Below are positions 7,979 to 15,721 of a stretch of DNA of 64,000 bases, piece after piece. Origin of the DNA: Desulfobulbaceae bacterium (GTDB lineage Bacteria > Desulfobacterota > Desulfobulbia > Desulfobulbales > SURF-16); contig JAHLLM010000009.1 of NCBI GenBank assembly GCA_020444175.1, positions 1 to 64,000 on the forward strand. The letters are read 5' to 3'. The number at the start of each line of letters is the position of its first letter. Position 1 is the stretch's first letter. The notes under the pieces are model-generated. The model had not been told where the DNA came from, searched no databases, and was given only the letters and a program-made list of their open reading frames with translations. Both the position numbers and the translations under genes were made by a program.

Positions 7979-8883
7979 GTTCTTTCATCCTGAAGTTTAG
8001 ATATAACGCTATGAATTCGCTCCAGGTCATCCAGTGATTTATACTCAATTTCAAGCTTCCCCTTTATGCCATTTTGGATAATTTTACTTTTTGTGCCCAG
8101 AACACGCGCAACACTCTCGGCCATTGTTTTACAATAGGATGCTGGAATCGGCTTCTTTTCACCCGGAGTTTGCGTCTTTTGTCTTTTGCCTTTTGATTTT
8201 TTCAAGGCAGCTACATTCTTTTCAACCTGCCTTACTGATAAACCTTTTTGAACGATTTCATCACGGAGCGCCTGCACATCAGCCGGATCACTCACCGAGA
8301 GAAGGACACGTGCATGGCCCATTGAAAGACGACCCTGAACAATATCTTCTTTGACAAATTCGGGCAACTGCAGCAACCTCATGATATTAGCCACTGTTGA
8401 CCTGTCTTTTCCCACCTTTTGAGAAACATCTTCCTGGGTAAGATTGAACTCATCCATTAATCGTCGATAGGCTAATGCCTCTTCTACCGGATTAAGATTC
8501 TGCCTCTGTATGTTTTCAATGAGCGCCAACTCAAGCCGGTCTTCTGCCGTTGCCTCTTTAACAATAACCGGCACTTCGTCAAGCCCCACTCTTTTAGCCG
8601 CTCGCAGCCGTCTTTCGCCTGCTATAAGCTCATAGGCACCCGCATCATCAATTTTTCGAACGACAAGTGGCTGCAGAATTCCCTTTTCTTTTATCGACTC
8701 GGCCAACTCGGTTAGTCCGGCGTCGTCCATAGCCTTTCGAGGCTGATACGGATTCGGACTGATTGCGTCAATGGGACATCGGAAGAATTCTGCATTTCCT
8801 CCTGGACTGGCAGCCTCATCAAGGTCCAGCGAATCGGACAAAAGAGACTGTAAGCCCCGGCCTAATCGATCTCCATTTCTCAT
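7975..8883 (-). CDS. parB: Chromosome partitioning protein ParB (CTP-dependent clamp)
   Basis: ParB loads at parS and slides along DNA as a CTP-dependent clamp. The 302-residue protein has the CTP-binding core (IAGERRLRAAKRVGL, with NPYQPRK and LIENIQRQNLNPVEEA), a central HTH (LTQEDVSQKVGKDRSTVAN), a basic low-complexity linker and a C-terminal dimerisation segment. An in-frame ATG at 8949 exists, but the family begins with a GRGLQSLL-type ParA-activating peptide, which here follows MRNGDR from the ATG at 8883. It lies 128 nt downstream of parA. Confidence 0.93.
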   Translation of the reverse strand: MRNGDRLGRGLQSLLSDSLDLDEAASPGGNAEFFRCPIDAISPNPYQPRKAMDDAGLTELAESIKEKGILQPLVVRKIDDAGAYELIAGERRLRAAKRVGLDEVPVIVKEATAEDRLELALIENIQRQNLNPVEEALAYRRLMDEFNLTQEDVSQKVGKDRSTVANIMRLLQLPEFVKEDIVQGRLSMGHARVLLSVSDPADVQALRDEIVQKGLSVRQVEKNVAALKKSKGKRQKTQTPGEKKPIPASYCKTMAESVARVLGTKSKIIQNGIKGKLEIEYKSLDDLERIHSVISKLQDERT

Positions 8884-9011
8884 GACAGCTCCTTGATCTT
8901 CATATTTATAGTATCGCCAATAAGCTTCCGTCGCCGGCAAGCTTGCCACTTGTTGCCATTTTCCGGGCAGGTTGCCGAAGTCTTATCTTTTTCATTGCGC
9001 GTCCATCATTC

Positions 9012-9788
9012 TCAGGCAACTTGCCTTTTAATGAATTCTTTGCCCAGATTCATATACCCCAAGGCCCCGGGCGATTTTTTATCATACTCAATGACAGGTT
9101 TCCCATAACTTGGGCATTCGCTCAATCGTACATTTCGGGGAATCACTGTCCGGTAAACTTTTTCTTTAAAATGCTGCTTCACTTCCTTTGCCACCTGAAA
9201 TGTCAACCTGTTTCTTCTGTCATACATGGTCAACACCAGCCCCTCAATTTTCAATTTCTTGTTGTAGGATCGTTTAACAAGACGAATTGTCCGAATTAAC
9301 TGACTCAATCCCTCCAGAGCAAAATATTCACACTGAAGAGGAATCATGACCGAATCTGCCGCAGAAAGGGCATTCAGGGTAAGCAAGCCAAGGGAGGGAG
9401 GGCAATCGACAAAGACATACTCATAATCCTCAAGAAGTGGCTGGAGCATTTGGGACAAATACTTCTCCCTTCTCTGTGCTCCCATAAGTTCGACTTCAAC
9501 ACCAATTAAATCGATGTGTGTCGGCAGAACATAGAGACTCGGCAGGTATTCTGTTTGGCGGACGCTTTTTGTGACATGCTCATTGTCAAGATAGCAATGA
9601 TATAAGTGTTTTTCCATGTCGGCAATATTTATCCCCAATCCACTTGAGGCATTACCCTGCGGATCTGAATCAACGACTAACACCTTGTGCCCCAGCTTGG
9701 CCAGAGAGGCGGCGAGATTTATTGTGGTCGTCGTTTTTCCAACTCCGCCTTTCTGGTTTGCCAAAGCAATAATTTTTCCCTTATTCAT
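9012..9788 (-). CDS. parA: Chromosome partitioning ATPase ParA/Soj
   Basis: A 258-residue ParA-type ATPase that binds DNA non-specifically as an ATP dimer and drives origin segregation with ParB. The deviant Walker A is NQKGGVGKTTTT (residues 11-22), switch I is DSDPQGNASSGLG, and Walker B is YVFVDCPPSLG. There is no N-terminal HTH, as expected for a chromosomal Soj rather than a plasmid type Ia ParA. A perfect parS lies about 355 bp upstream. The flanking rsmG/mnmG genes common to chromosomal par loci are not present here. Confidence 0.94.
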   Translation of the reverse strand: MNKGKIIALANQKGGVGKTTTTINLAASLAKLGHKVLVVDSDPQGNASSGLGINIADMEKHLYHCYLDNEHVTKSVRQTEYLPSLYVLPTHIDLIGVEVELMGAQRREKYLSQMLQPLLEDYEYVFVDCPPSLGLLTLNALSAADSVMIPLQCEYFALEGLSQLIRTIRLVKRSYNKKLKIEGLVLTMYDRRNRLTFQVAKEVKQHFKEKVYRTVIPRNVRLSECPSYGKPVIEYDKKSPGALGYMNLGKEFIKRQVA

Positions 9789-10181
9789 AAAACCTCAGCT
9801 TTCTCTGTTCCCATTATTTACTTCAGAGTAACCATCCAACTGCACCTACTCCTTGAACGACCCGGTCCCCCACTTAAGGCGATAGTCCCACAGGCCTGCT
9901 TGCTCAAATTCAAGGCACATCTAAACAGTTACGACCTGGAGTGGAGGCTCATTGTGTGCCCCTGCAGAATAAAACGTATCGTACAGGCAACATTGCCATC
10001 CACCCACATAAAATTTACCAACCTTCTTTTACAGAATTCCGTGAACGATGACAAGCATCTAATAAAAAAAGAGTGCTTCCCCGGCACACATCTCTGTTGG
10101 GCCATGTCCCACATCACCATGGAGACAAGAGACACCGGCCACATGTTCCACGTGGAACATGTGGCGTTTTTCACTAACATA
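9789..10181. other. 393-nt intergenic region upstream of parA, containing parS
   Basis: No convincing gene is present. Short open frames cross parS itself and do not resemble proteins. The region must hold the parA promoter and the 3' end of the peptidase transcript. I found no DnaA-box cluster (TTATCCACA-type), so I do not call an origin here. Confidence 0.6.
10144..10159. promoter_or_regulatory. parS centromere site
   Basis: The 16-mer TGTTCCACGTGGAACA is a perfect palindrome and matches the chromosomal parS consensus (TGTTtCACGTGaAACA) with the common CC/GG variant. The symmetry extends outwards to 28 bp (10138-10165), well beyond the ParB footprint core. It is the only such site I saw in the window, and it sits close to parA and parB. 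Confidence 0.93.
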
Positions 10182-11321
10182 TCAAGGTGTTAAAATGGAT
10201 TGAACAAGCTCTGCGGTACGAAGCATGTCAGCCAGCGAAATGCATTCTGCAGTTGAGTGAACGTGCTCCATACCAATACCCAGAATGGCAGAAGGGAGCC
10301 CTACGGAATTAAAAATATTGGCATCACTGCCTCCGCCAGCCTTGATGTAATCAAGAGACCGCCCCAGCTTTAATGAAGCATGTTCAACGCGGGACAAAAC
10401 AGGAGCCCCTTTCGGCAGAAGCATAAGGGGATATTGCTCAGGAGCTGAAAACTTCAAATGAGGCCTTACTGAAACACAGGCCAAAGGGTCATGCCAGTCA
10501 TCAACAACGTGTTGAAAAGTTGACCGGACAAGATCAATATTACGAAGAAGCTTGCGAAGCGAATGGCTGCGCACTTCCCCTTTTATTTCAACAAAATCCG
10601 GAATAATATTGGTGGCTGTGCCTCCGGAAATAAGACCGATGTTTGCAGTAGTGTCTTCGTCAATCTGTCCAAGTTTGAGTCGAGAGATGACTTGTGAGGC
10701 AAGCTGAATAGCGCTTATGCCATGCCGAGGACGAAGACCGGCATGGGAGGCAAGGCCATGAACTTCGACAAAAAGATAATACGCTGCCGGAGCACCGACA
10801 ATTACATTATCAACACCAGTTGAATCCAGACAGTACCCATAGTGGGCACATAAAAGAGACGGGTCAAAGGCCTTTGCTCCAAGTAATCCTATCTCTTCGC
10901 AAGTCGTAAAGAGGAACTCCACCGGACCATAATCAGACTTGTCCTCAAGAATGGAAGAGAGAACCTCGATCAGGATAGCAATCCCAGCCTTGTCATCTGC
11001 TCCAAGAACGGTTGACCCTGAACTGTAAAAAAAGCCATCCACCATTCTTACCTTTACCCCGAGACAGGGGCCGATAACGTCAAGGTGACAGTTAAAAAAA
11101 ACAGGGGGAAGGTCTGAACGAGTACCGTTAAAACGAACAAGAACATTGCCGCAATCAGACCCTGTCACAGACGAGGAATTATCCTCAATAACGGCGTCAG
11201 GACGAAAGTCGGAAAAAAGATCGGACAAATAGACGGCAAGTTTGCCTTCGCCCCGGGAAGGGCTATCTATTTCACACAATGTAGTAAAATGGTGTGTAAG
11301 TCGTTCGGCGTTTAAGGCCAT
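10182..11321 (-). CDS. M20-family metallopeptidase (peptidase T-like)
   Basis: A 379-residue two-zinc aminopeptidase or deacylase of the M20 family. Candidate ligands and catalytic residues are His79 and Asp81 (FNCHLDVIG), Asp109/Asp110 (GADDKAG), the general base pair Glu142-Glu143 (CEEIG), Asp166 (CLDSTG) and a C-terminal His in EHVHSTAE. The dimerisation lid domain starts near GLASHAGLRP. Sequence style is closest to the peptidase T-like branch of M20, but the substrate cannot be told. It follows the NIL ferredoxin gene after 30 nt on the same strand. The start is preceded by a G-rich stretch (AGGGGGG) that can serve as ribosome binding site. Confidence 0.87.
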   Translation of the reverse strand: MALNAERLTHHFTTLCEIDSPSRGEGKLAVYLSDLFSDFRPDAVIEDNSSSVTGSDCGNVLVRFNGTRSDLPPVFFNCHLDVIGPCLGVKVRMVDGFFYSSGSTVLGADDKAGIAILIEVLSSILEDKSDYGPVEFLFTTCEEIGLLGAKAFDPSLLCAHYGYCLDSTGVDNVIVGAPAAYYLFVEVHGLASHAGLRPRHGISAIQLASQVISRLKLGQIDEDTTANIGLISGGTATNIIPDFVEIKGEVRSHSLRKLLRNIDLVRSTFQHVVDDWHDPLACVSVRPHLKFSAPEQYPLMLLPKGAPVLSRVEHASLKLGRSLDYIKAGGGSDANIFNSVGLPSAILGIGMEHVHSTAECISLADMLRTAELVQSILTP

Positions 11322-11351
11322 GCACCCCCCCTTAGGGAAAAGAAAAACAGA

Positions 11352-11783
11352 TCAACCAAACGAATTAACCGTCTGCAGCAGAGAAACCTCCATGGCCCTC
11401 ACAGGACACGTCGTAACACAAAGACCGCATCCCGTACACTTATCCGGCTCAAAAAGCACAGCCATGGTCTCTCGTTCAATATAGAGGGCATGGGTGGGAC
11501 AGATACCTGTACAAGCACCACATTGAAAACATCTATTCTCATCACGACGGATTATAGTGGATAGCGCCTCTGTGACAACGCCGAGCCCCTTAAGGTAGTC
11601 AAGGGAAGCACGAACATTTTTCTTGTGACCAATGAGCTCTATGACCATTATCCCCTCACACTGAGGAAGAATAGTAGCCTTTAAAATATTAAACTCCACA
11701 TCATACTCTTTAACCAACTTACAAATCATCGGTTTGTCACTCGTTTCCTTGGGAAACCGCAATACATAAATGCGAGAATACAT
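11352..11783 (-). CDS. NIL-domain ferredoxin, two 4Fe-4S clusters
   Basis: A 143-residue protein with an N-terminal NIL domain (about residues 3-75, beginning YSRIYVLRFP) and two 4Fe-4S binding motifs: Cys85/88/91/95 and Cys116/119/122/126. NIL domains are otherwise found on methionine ABC transporters as amino-acid sensors. NIL-ferredoxin fusions are known in sulfate reducers and methanogens, some linked to homocysteine or sulfur transfer; the role here is not determinable. The start at 11783 fits the domain border better than the ATG at 11813. Confidence 0.87.
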   Translation of the reverse strand: MYSRIYVLRFPKETSDKPMICKLVKEYDVEFNILKATILPQCEGIMVIELIGHKKNVRASLDYLKGLGVVTEALSTIIRRDENRCFQCGACTGICPTHALYIERETMAVLFEPDKCTGCGLCVTTCPVRAMEVSLLQTVNSFG

Positions 11784-11889
11784 AAAAAACCTCATCAAAA
11801 TAATTAGAACCAATCTTCTTTGCCGGCAGACTCCATACCCAATAGCTTCATGCCGACTCCGCCAGCGAACAATCGTAAAAAAAGCAGGA

Positions 11890-12729
11890 TCATTTTAGGG
11901 GCCGGAACCTGGAAATAAAAAGGAAATACCCCCCGCTCAAAACCAGGAAAGCTCCTGCAAAAACGGGCGCTGTAGGAATTTCATCCCAAAATAAATAACC
12001 ATAAATAACAGAAAGAACAATAGAAGAATAACTTGCCGCAGCGACAACAGGTGCCTTATCAAGGCGGTAGGCAATCGTCATAAGAAATTGACCCAGTGTG
12101 GCAAAGAGGGCTATTCCGGTAATAAACAGCCATTGCCCTGCAGTTGGAATAATAAAATGCCACCCGAAACACCAACCGCTGAAAAATGCCGTAAGCAGAA
12201 AAAAATTAAAAACAATGACTATAGGATCATCTGTACGATTAAGACGCCGGATCATTAAATGAGCGCACGCTGCTGAACCGGCAGCAACAAAAGCAACAAG
12301 GGCCGGAAAAGACACAGCAACAGACGCAGAGGGACGCATTATCACCATAACGCCCGCCATACCGAGTGCAATTGCAAGCCAAGCAATTCTCGGCACTTTT
12401 TCACCAACAACAAAAGGTGCCAGAAGCGCCAACAGAAGAGGCTGCGCCCGACCTATAAAAATGCAGTTCGCAAATGGCATATGGGTAAGAGCGTAATAAA
12501 AGCCGGACATAGCAAGAAAGCCGAAAAAAGACCTGAGCAAAACAGTCCCCTTGGCCTTAACAATAACAGACTTGCGTTGATAGAGAATCAAACCCAGGAA
12601 AAAAGGCAGAGGCAAAATGCACCTGAAAAAGATCAATTGACTGAGAGGCATACTGGTGCCGAGCGCTTTAACCATGGCAGACATGGTTGCAAAAGAAGCT
12701 GACGAAAGAAGCATCAAAACAAGAGCCAT
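11890..12729 (-). CDS. EamA/DMT family transporter
   Basis: An inner-membrane drug/metabolite transporter of about 279 residues with two EamA repeats and ten predicted hydrophobic helices (for example ILPLPFFLGLILYQ and ALATLGQFLMTIAYRLDKAP, the second being a repeat hallmark). The substrate is not predictable from sequence. A start at 12750 is possible; MALVLMLLSSASFATMSA from 12729 fits the first helix of the family. It is divergent from the HEAT-like gene. Confidence 0.87.
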   Translation of the reverse strand: MALVLMLLSSASFATMSAMVKALGTSMPLSQLIFFRCILPLPFFLGLILYQRKSVIVKAKGTVLLRSFFGFLAMSGFYYALTHMPFANCIFIGRAQPLLLALLAPFVVGEKVPRIAWLAIALGMAGVMVIMRPSASVAVSFPALVAFVAAGSAACAHLMIRRLNRTDDPIVIVFNFFLLTAFFSGWCFGWHFIIPTAGQWLFITGIALFATLGQFLMTIAYRLDKAPVVAAASYSSIVLSVIYGYLFWDEIPTAPVFAGAFLVLSGGYFLFISRFRPLK

Positions 12730-12917
12730 AAAACAACACTCAAAAAACAAGACTACACAAATGAAGAGAGACTATTTGCATGCAGGCTGCAAACAATAAC
12801 AAAGCAACAAATCTTTGCTCAACAAGGCAACTTACCTTTTGTCTTCTTCGCAGCTTTGTGGTTAACTTGAAGTCCAGCAGAAGAAAAAAGCCAGAGGATC
12901 TGAAATTGACAGAAAAC

Positions 12918-13304
12918 ATGAACCCAATTAGCGATAAAGAACTGATAAAAACAATAGCCGATTTTATTGAAATGGGCCACATAGAAAATATTGTGGCAAT
13001 GTTCAAGCAGGAGCCTGACTATTACAGGCTAACCGGCGAACTTATACGAGACGAAAGATTCATGGTCAGAATGGGTATGGCTGTCTTATTCGAGGAGCTT
13101 GTTACCACGAACCGGGAAGAGACAATCCTGGCAATCCCTTCCCTCCTCCCAGTGCTCGAAGAAGATACACCATACATGAGAGGGGATGCAGCAACTCTTC
13201 TCGGTATAATCGGCACTGCAGATGCCAAAAAAGCCCTCGAAAAACTGGCCCACGACAAAAACGATCAAGTATCTGAAATAGCAAGAGATTTTCTTGAATT
13301 ATAA
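12918..13304 (+). CDS. Small HEAT-like repeat protein
   Basis: A 128-residue, mostly helical acidic protein. The segment near MRGDAATLLGIIGTADAKKALEKL is a typical HEAT/PBS-lyase repeat, with an earlier degenerate copy near RDERFMVRMGMAVLFEEL. Such proteins usually act as adaptors. The open frame begins at 12780, but the first 46 codons are basic and not repeat-like, so the ATG at 12918 is preferred; no strong ribosome binding site decides between them. Confidence 0.7.
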   Translation: MNPISDKELIKTIADFIEMGHIENIVAMFKQEPDYYRLTGELIRDERFMVRMGMAVLFEELVTTNREETILAIPSLLPVLEEDTPYMRGDAATLLGIIGTADAKKALEKLAHDKNDQVSEIARDFLEL

Positions 13305-13467
13305 AGAAATAAAGTCGTTGTCAGCCCATTACTCGCGCAAAGGATTAACCCTCCCACCAGATAAGTCACTGACAAAAACATTTTTTTACAACTCAATACA
13401 TTGACAACCAGGCTCACGGAGACCGTGAATGAAAAAAATGAGCAAATTTAATTCTGGTCATTTTTCA

Positions 13468-13476
13468 TGTTATAAT
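13468..13476 (+). promoter_or_regulatory. Putative extended -10 promoter for yciO
   Basis: TGTTATAAT is a perfect extended -10 (TGnTATAAT). No good -35 is seen at 17 bp, as expected for extended -10 promoters. A transcript would start near 13483, giving a leader of about 65 nt before the gene at 13549. Sequence match only. Confidence 0.45.
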
Positions 13477-13548
13477 AATGACTGTTGACCGGAGAGAAAA
13501 CTGTATGCGCATCGTCTTTTTTTCAGCCTTATGGAAAACAAATAAATT

Positions 13549-14154
13549 ATGCTCACAATAAACCAAGACAACCCCCAACAACGACTCATTGATAAAGCAG
13601 TCGATTGCCTGAAACAGGGAGGCGTCATTGCCTACCCAACAGACACAGTGTACGGTATTGGCTGTGATATCTACAACCAGAAGGCAGTTAAACGAATATA
13701 CCAGATCAAGAAAAGAGACAAAAAGAAACCCTTCAGCTTTATATGCAGCAGCCTCAAAAACGTAAGCCTTTATTGTTACATTTCAAACTCTTCATACCGA
13801 ATTATGAAAATGAAGCTTCCGGGTCCATATACATTCGTACTGCAGTCAATGAAAATTGTTCCCAAGGTAATGATGACCAAACAAAAAACTGTTGGAATCA
13901 GGGTCCCTGACAATTTGATATGCCAGATGCTGGTGAACACACTTGGAAATCCGATACTGACAACCAGCGCTCGAATTGAAGGCGATGAACCTCTTGCAGA
14001 AGCTTATGAAGTAGAGGAAAGGCTGGGAAGCCGGATTGACCTGATCATTGACGGCGGAACAGTGTTCCCTAGTCCATCGAGTGTCATCTCTCTGGTGAAT
14101 GACACTCCGGAAGTATTGAGGGAGGGAAAAGGAGATACAGATATCTTTCTTTAA
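13549..14154 (+). CDS. yciO: YciO-type Sua5/YrdC family protein
   Basis: A 201-residue protein of the Sua5/YrdC/YciO fold, which makes threonylcarbamoyl-AMP for the t6A37 tRNA modification in the TsaC branch. The N-terminal DNPQQRLI and overall spacing match E. coli YciO as I recall it, whereas the ATP/threonine site reads YPTDTVYGIGCD, closer to functional TsaC enzymes. YciO's role in E. coli is unclear, so this may be the cell's threonylcarbamoyl-AMP synthase or a paralogue. No C-terminal Sua5 domain is present. Single-gene unit with its own promoter. Confidence 0.87.
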   Translation: MLTINQDNPQQRLIDKAVDCLKQGGVIAYPTDTVYGIGCDIYNQKAVKRIYQIKKRDKKKPFSFICSSLKNVSLYCYISNSSYRIMKMKLPGPYTFVLQSMKIVPKVMMTKQKTVGIRVPDNLICQMLVNTLGNPILTTSARIEGDEPLAEAYEVEERLGSRIDLIIDGGTVFPSPSSVISLVNDTPEVLREGKGDTDIFL

Positions 14155-14299
14155 GAAAAATCAGGGGACCCAAACAGCAAGACGTATAACCGGCAAGTTA
14201 ACACTTTATCGGAACCTGTTCAGCGTGCCCATTCAAACGAGCCTGACCGAACAACAGTTGGGGTGCTGCCGATAGGTATAATAGAAAAGCAGGGATTCC

Positions 14300-14599
14300 T
14301 TATTCTCCTGAGCCGTTTCCACCTTTTACCAAGGGCTCTTTCAAGGATTTACTCATGGTAAAATGAATCGTTTTCCTTGCCGGAATGTTCATTATCTGTG
14401 AGGTTCTTGGATTTTTAGTTGAACGTGCCTTGCGCTGACGAACGCTGAAGCTGCCAAAACCCCTTATTTCAACCCTCCTGCCTTCGGATAATGCATCAGC
14501 TATAGTATTCAGAATAATATCAACTGCATGACCAACATCTTTCTTGAGATAGCCATCCATTTCACCTGCAACTTCATTTATAAGATCACGCTTTAACAT
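14300..14599 (-). CDS. ihfB: IHF/HU family DNA-bending protein (IHF beta-like)
   Basis: A 99-residue architectural protein of the HU/IHF family: helical dimerisation half (KRDLINEVAGEMDGYLKKDV), saddle strand EIRGFGSFSVRQRKAR, and a beta-ribbon arm with tip NIPARKTIHF. The RGFGSF form and gene order rpsA-sppA-this gene resemble ihfB loci, but HU cannot be excluded. The second of two adjacent ATGs (14599) lies 7 nt from an AGGA box and is chosen. The C-terminal extension after the fold is short and glycine-rich. Confidence 0.85.
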   Translation of the reverse strand: MLKRDLINEVAGEMDGYLKKDVGHAVDIILNTIADALSEGRRVEIRGFGSFSVRQRKARSTKNPRTSQIMNIPARKTIHFTMSKSLKEPLVKGGNGSGE

Positions 14600-14674
14600 C
14601 ATTTAGTCCTATATATTTTACTGTAACTCAATTTAAATATTGTTTTTAACCATGTACACTTCTATTCCCAAACA

Positions 14675-15595
14675 TCAGATATCCCATTCAAAGGAAAGAA
14701 CAGGCTTCGTCTCTGACACAAGGTTACGAAGCAACAAAGCAAGTTTTTGTTCAGCAAGAATTTTCAAAAAAGCAAACTGATTCTCTTCCGGATAAATTAA
14801 TTTTGGAGTATCCGTTTCCATACCCGACAACTTGGCCACAAAGGCAACAGCATCATTAAAATTGCCAAGGTCATCAACGAGACCGAGTTCCTGGGCCTGC
14901 TCTCCGGAAAAAATCCGGCCATCTGCCATGGGGCGAACGTCTTCCACAGGAAGATTGCGAGAGCGAGAAATATCCGCGATAAACTGCTCATGAACCACGT
15001 CAATAAGTGACTGCAGAAGCTCCCGCTCCTCAGTGGTGAGTGAACGATTGGGCGACCCAATATCTTTTAGCTTTCCACTTTTGACAACCTGATCTTTATA
15101 GCCGATCTTTTCAAAAATCTCTTCAAGATTTGGAAATTTTAAAATAACTCCCATGCTGCCGGTAAGAGTACCGGGGTTAGCAAAAATCTTCCCTGCGCCA
15201 AGGGCAGCATAATATCCGCCGGAAGCGGCTACGGAGCCCATAGACGCAACTACAGGCTTAAAGGTATTTGTACGCTCTATTTCACGAAAAACCTCCTGAG
15301 AAGCCCCTACAGCGCCCCCAGGACTATCAATACGCACGACAACGCCTTTCACATGAGCAGATTGACGAAATTTAACCAGCTGGGCAAGTACATCCTTGGC
15401 ATCTGTAATAACACCTTTAATTTCAACAACACCGATACCATTCTTTGCAACAAAAAGATCCGACTGATTGCGATGACTGCCAAGGGTAGCAACAAAAAAG
15501 GCTATTCCTGCCCAAAAGAGTAAAAACATAATCCCAAGTATAAAAAAACCTGTAAAAATGGGATGCTTTTGGCGGAATAACCTTTCTTGTGTCAT
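14675..15595 (-). CDS. sppA: Signal peptide peptidase SppA, short (36 kDa) type
   Basis: A 306-residue membrane-bound serine protease that degrades cleaved signal peptides. One N-terminal transmembrane helix (GFFILGIMFLLFWAGIAFFV) precedes a single Clp/crotonase-like protease domain with SPGGAVGASQEV, the catalytic serine in GSVAASGGYYAA and a lysine downstream. The single domain marks the short, oligomeric type rather than the tandem E. coli enzyme. The ATG at 15595 is preferred over 15628. It lies 126 nt downstream of rpsA and 75 nt upstream of the IHF gene. Confidence 0.92.
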   Translation of the reverse strand: MTQERLFRQKHPIFTGFFILGIMFLLFWAGIAFFVATLGSHRNQSDLFVAKNGIGVVEIKGVITDAKDVLAQLVKFRQSAHVKGVVVRIDSPGGAVGASQEVFREIERTNTFKPVVASMGSVAASGGYYAALGAGKIFANPGTLTGSMGVILKFPNLEEIFEKIGYKDQVVKSGKLKDIGSPNRSLTTEERELLQSLIDVVHEQFIADISRSRNLPVEDVRPMADGRIFSGEQAQELGLVDDLGNFNDAVAFVAKLSGMETDTPKLIYPEENQFAFLKILAEQKLALLLRNLVSETKPVLSFEWDI

Positions 15596-15721
15596 TTTAA
15601 AAATTCGACCCGTTTCCTGATGTAACATTAACAGTTAGGCGTAAATCCTGGATGTGACAATCGTGATTCACGCTATTCAGTCACCATCGGGTCTTTTCCA
15701 GCTCTGCAGGATTGAGATAAA

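Noticed and set aside
9789-10181. Possible replication origin next to parAB and parS
   Set aside because: No DnaA-box cluster, no dnaA, rsmG or mnmG; par loci can lie tens of kb from the origin.
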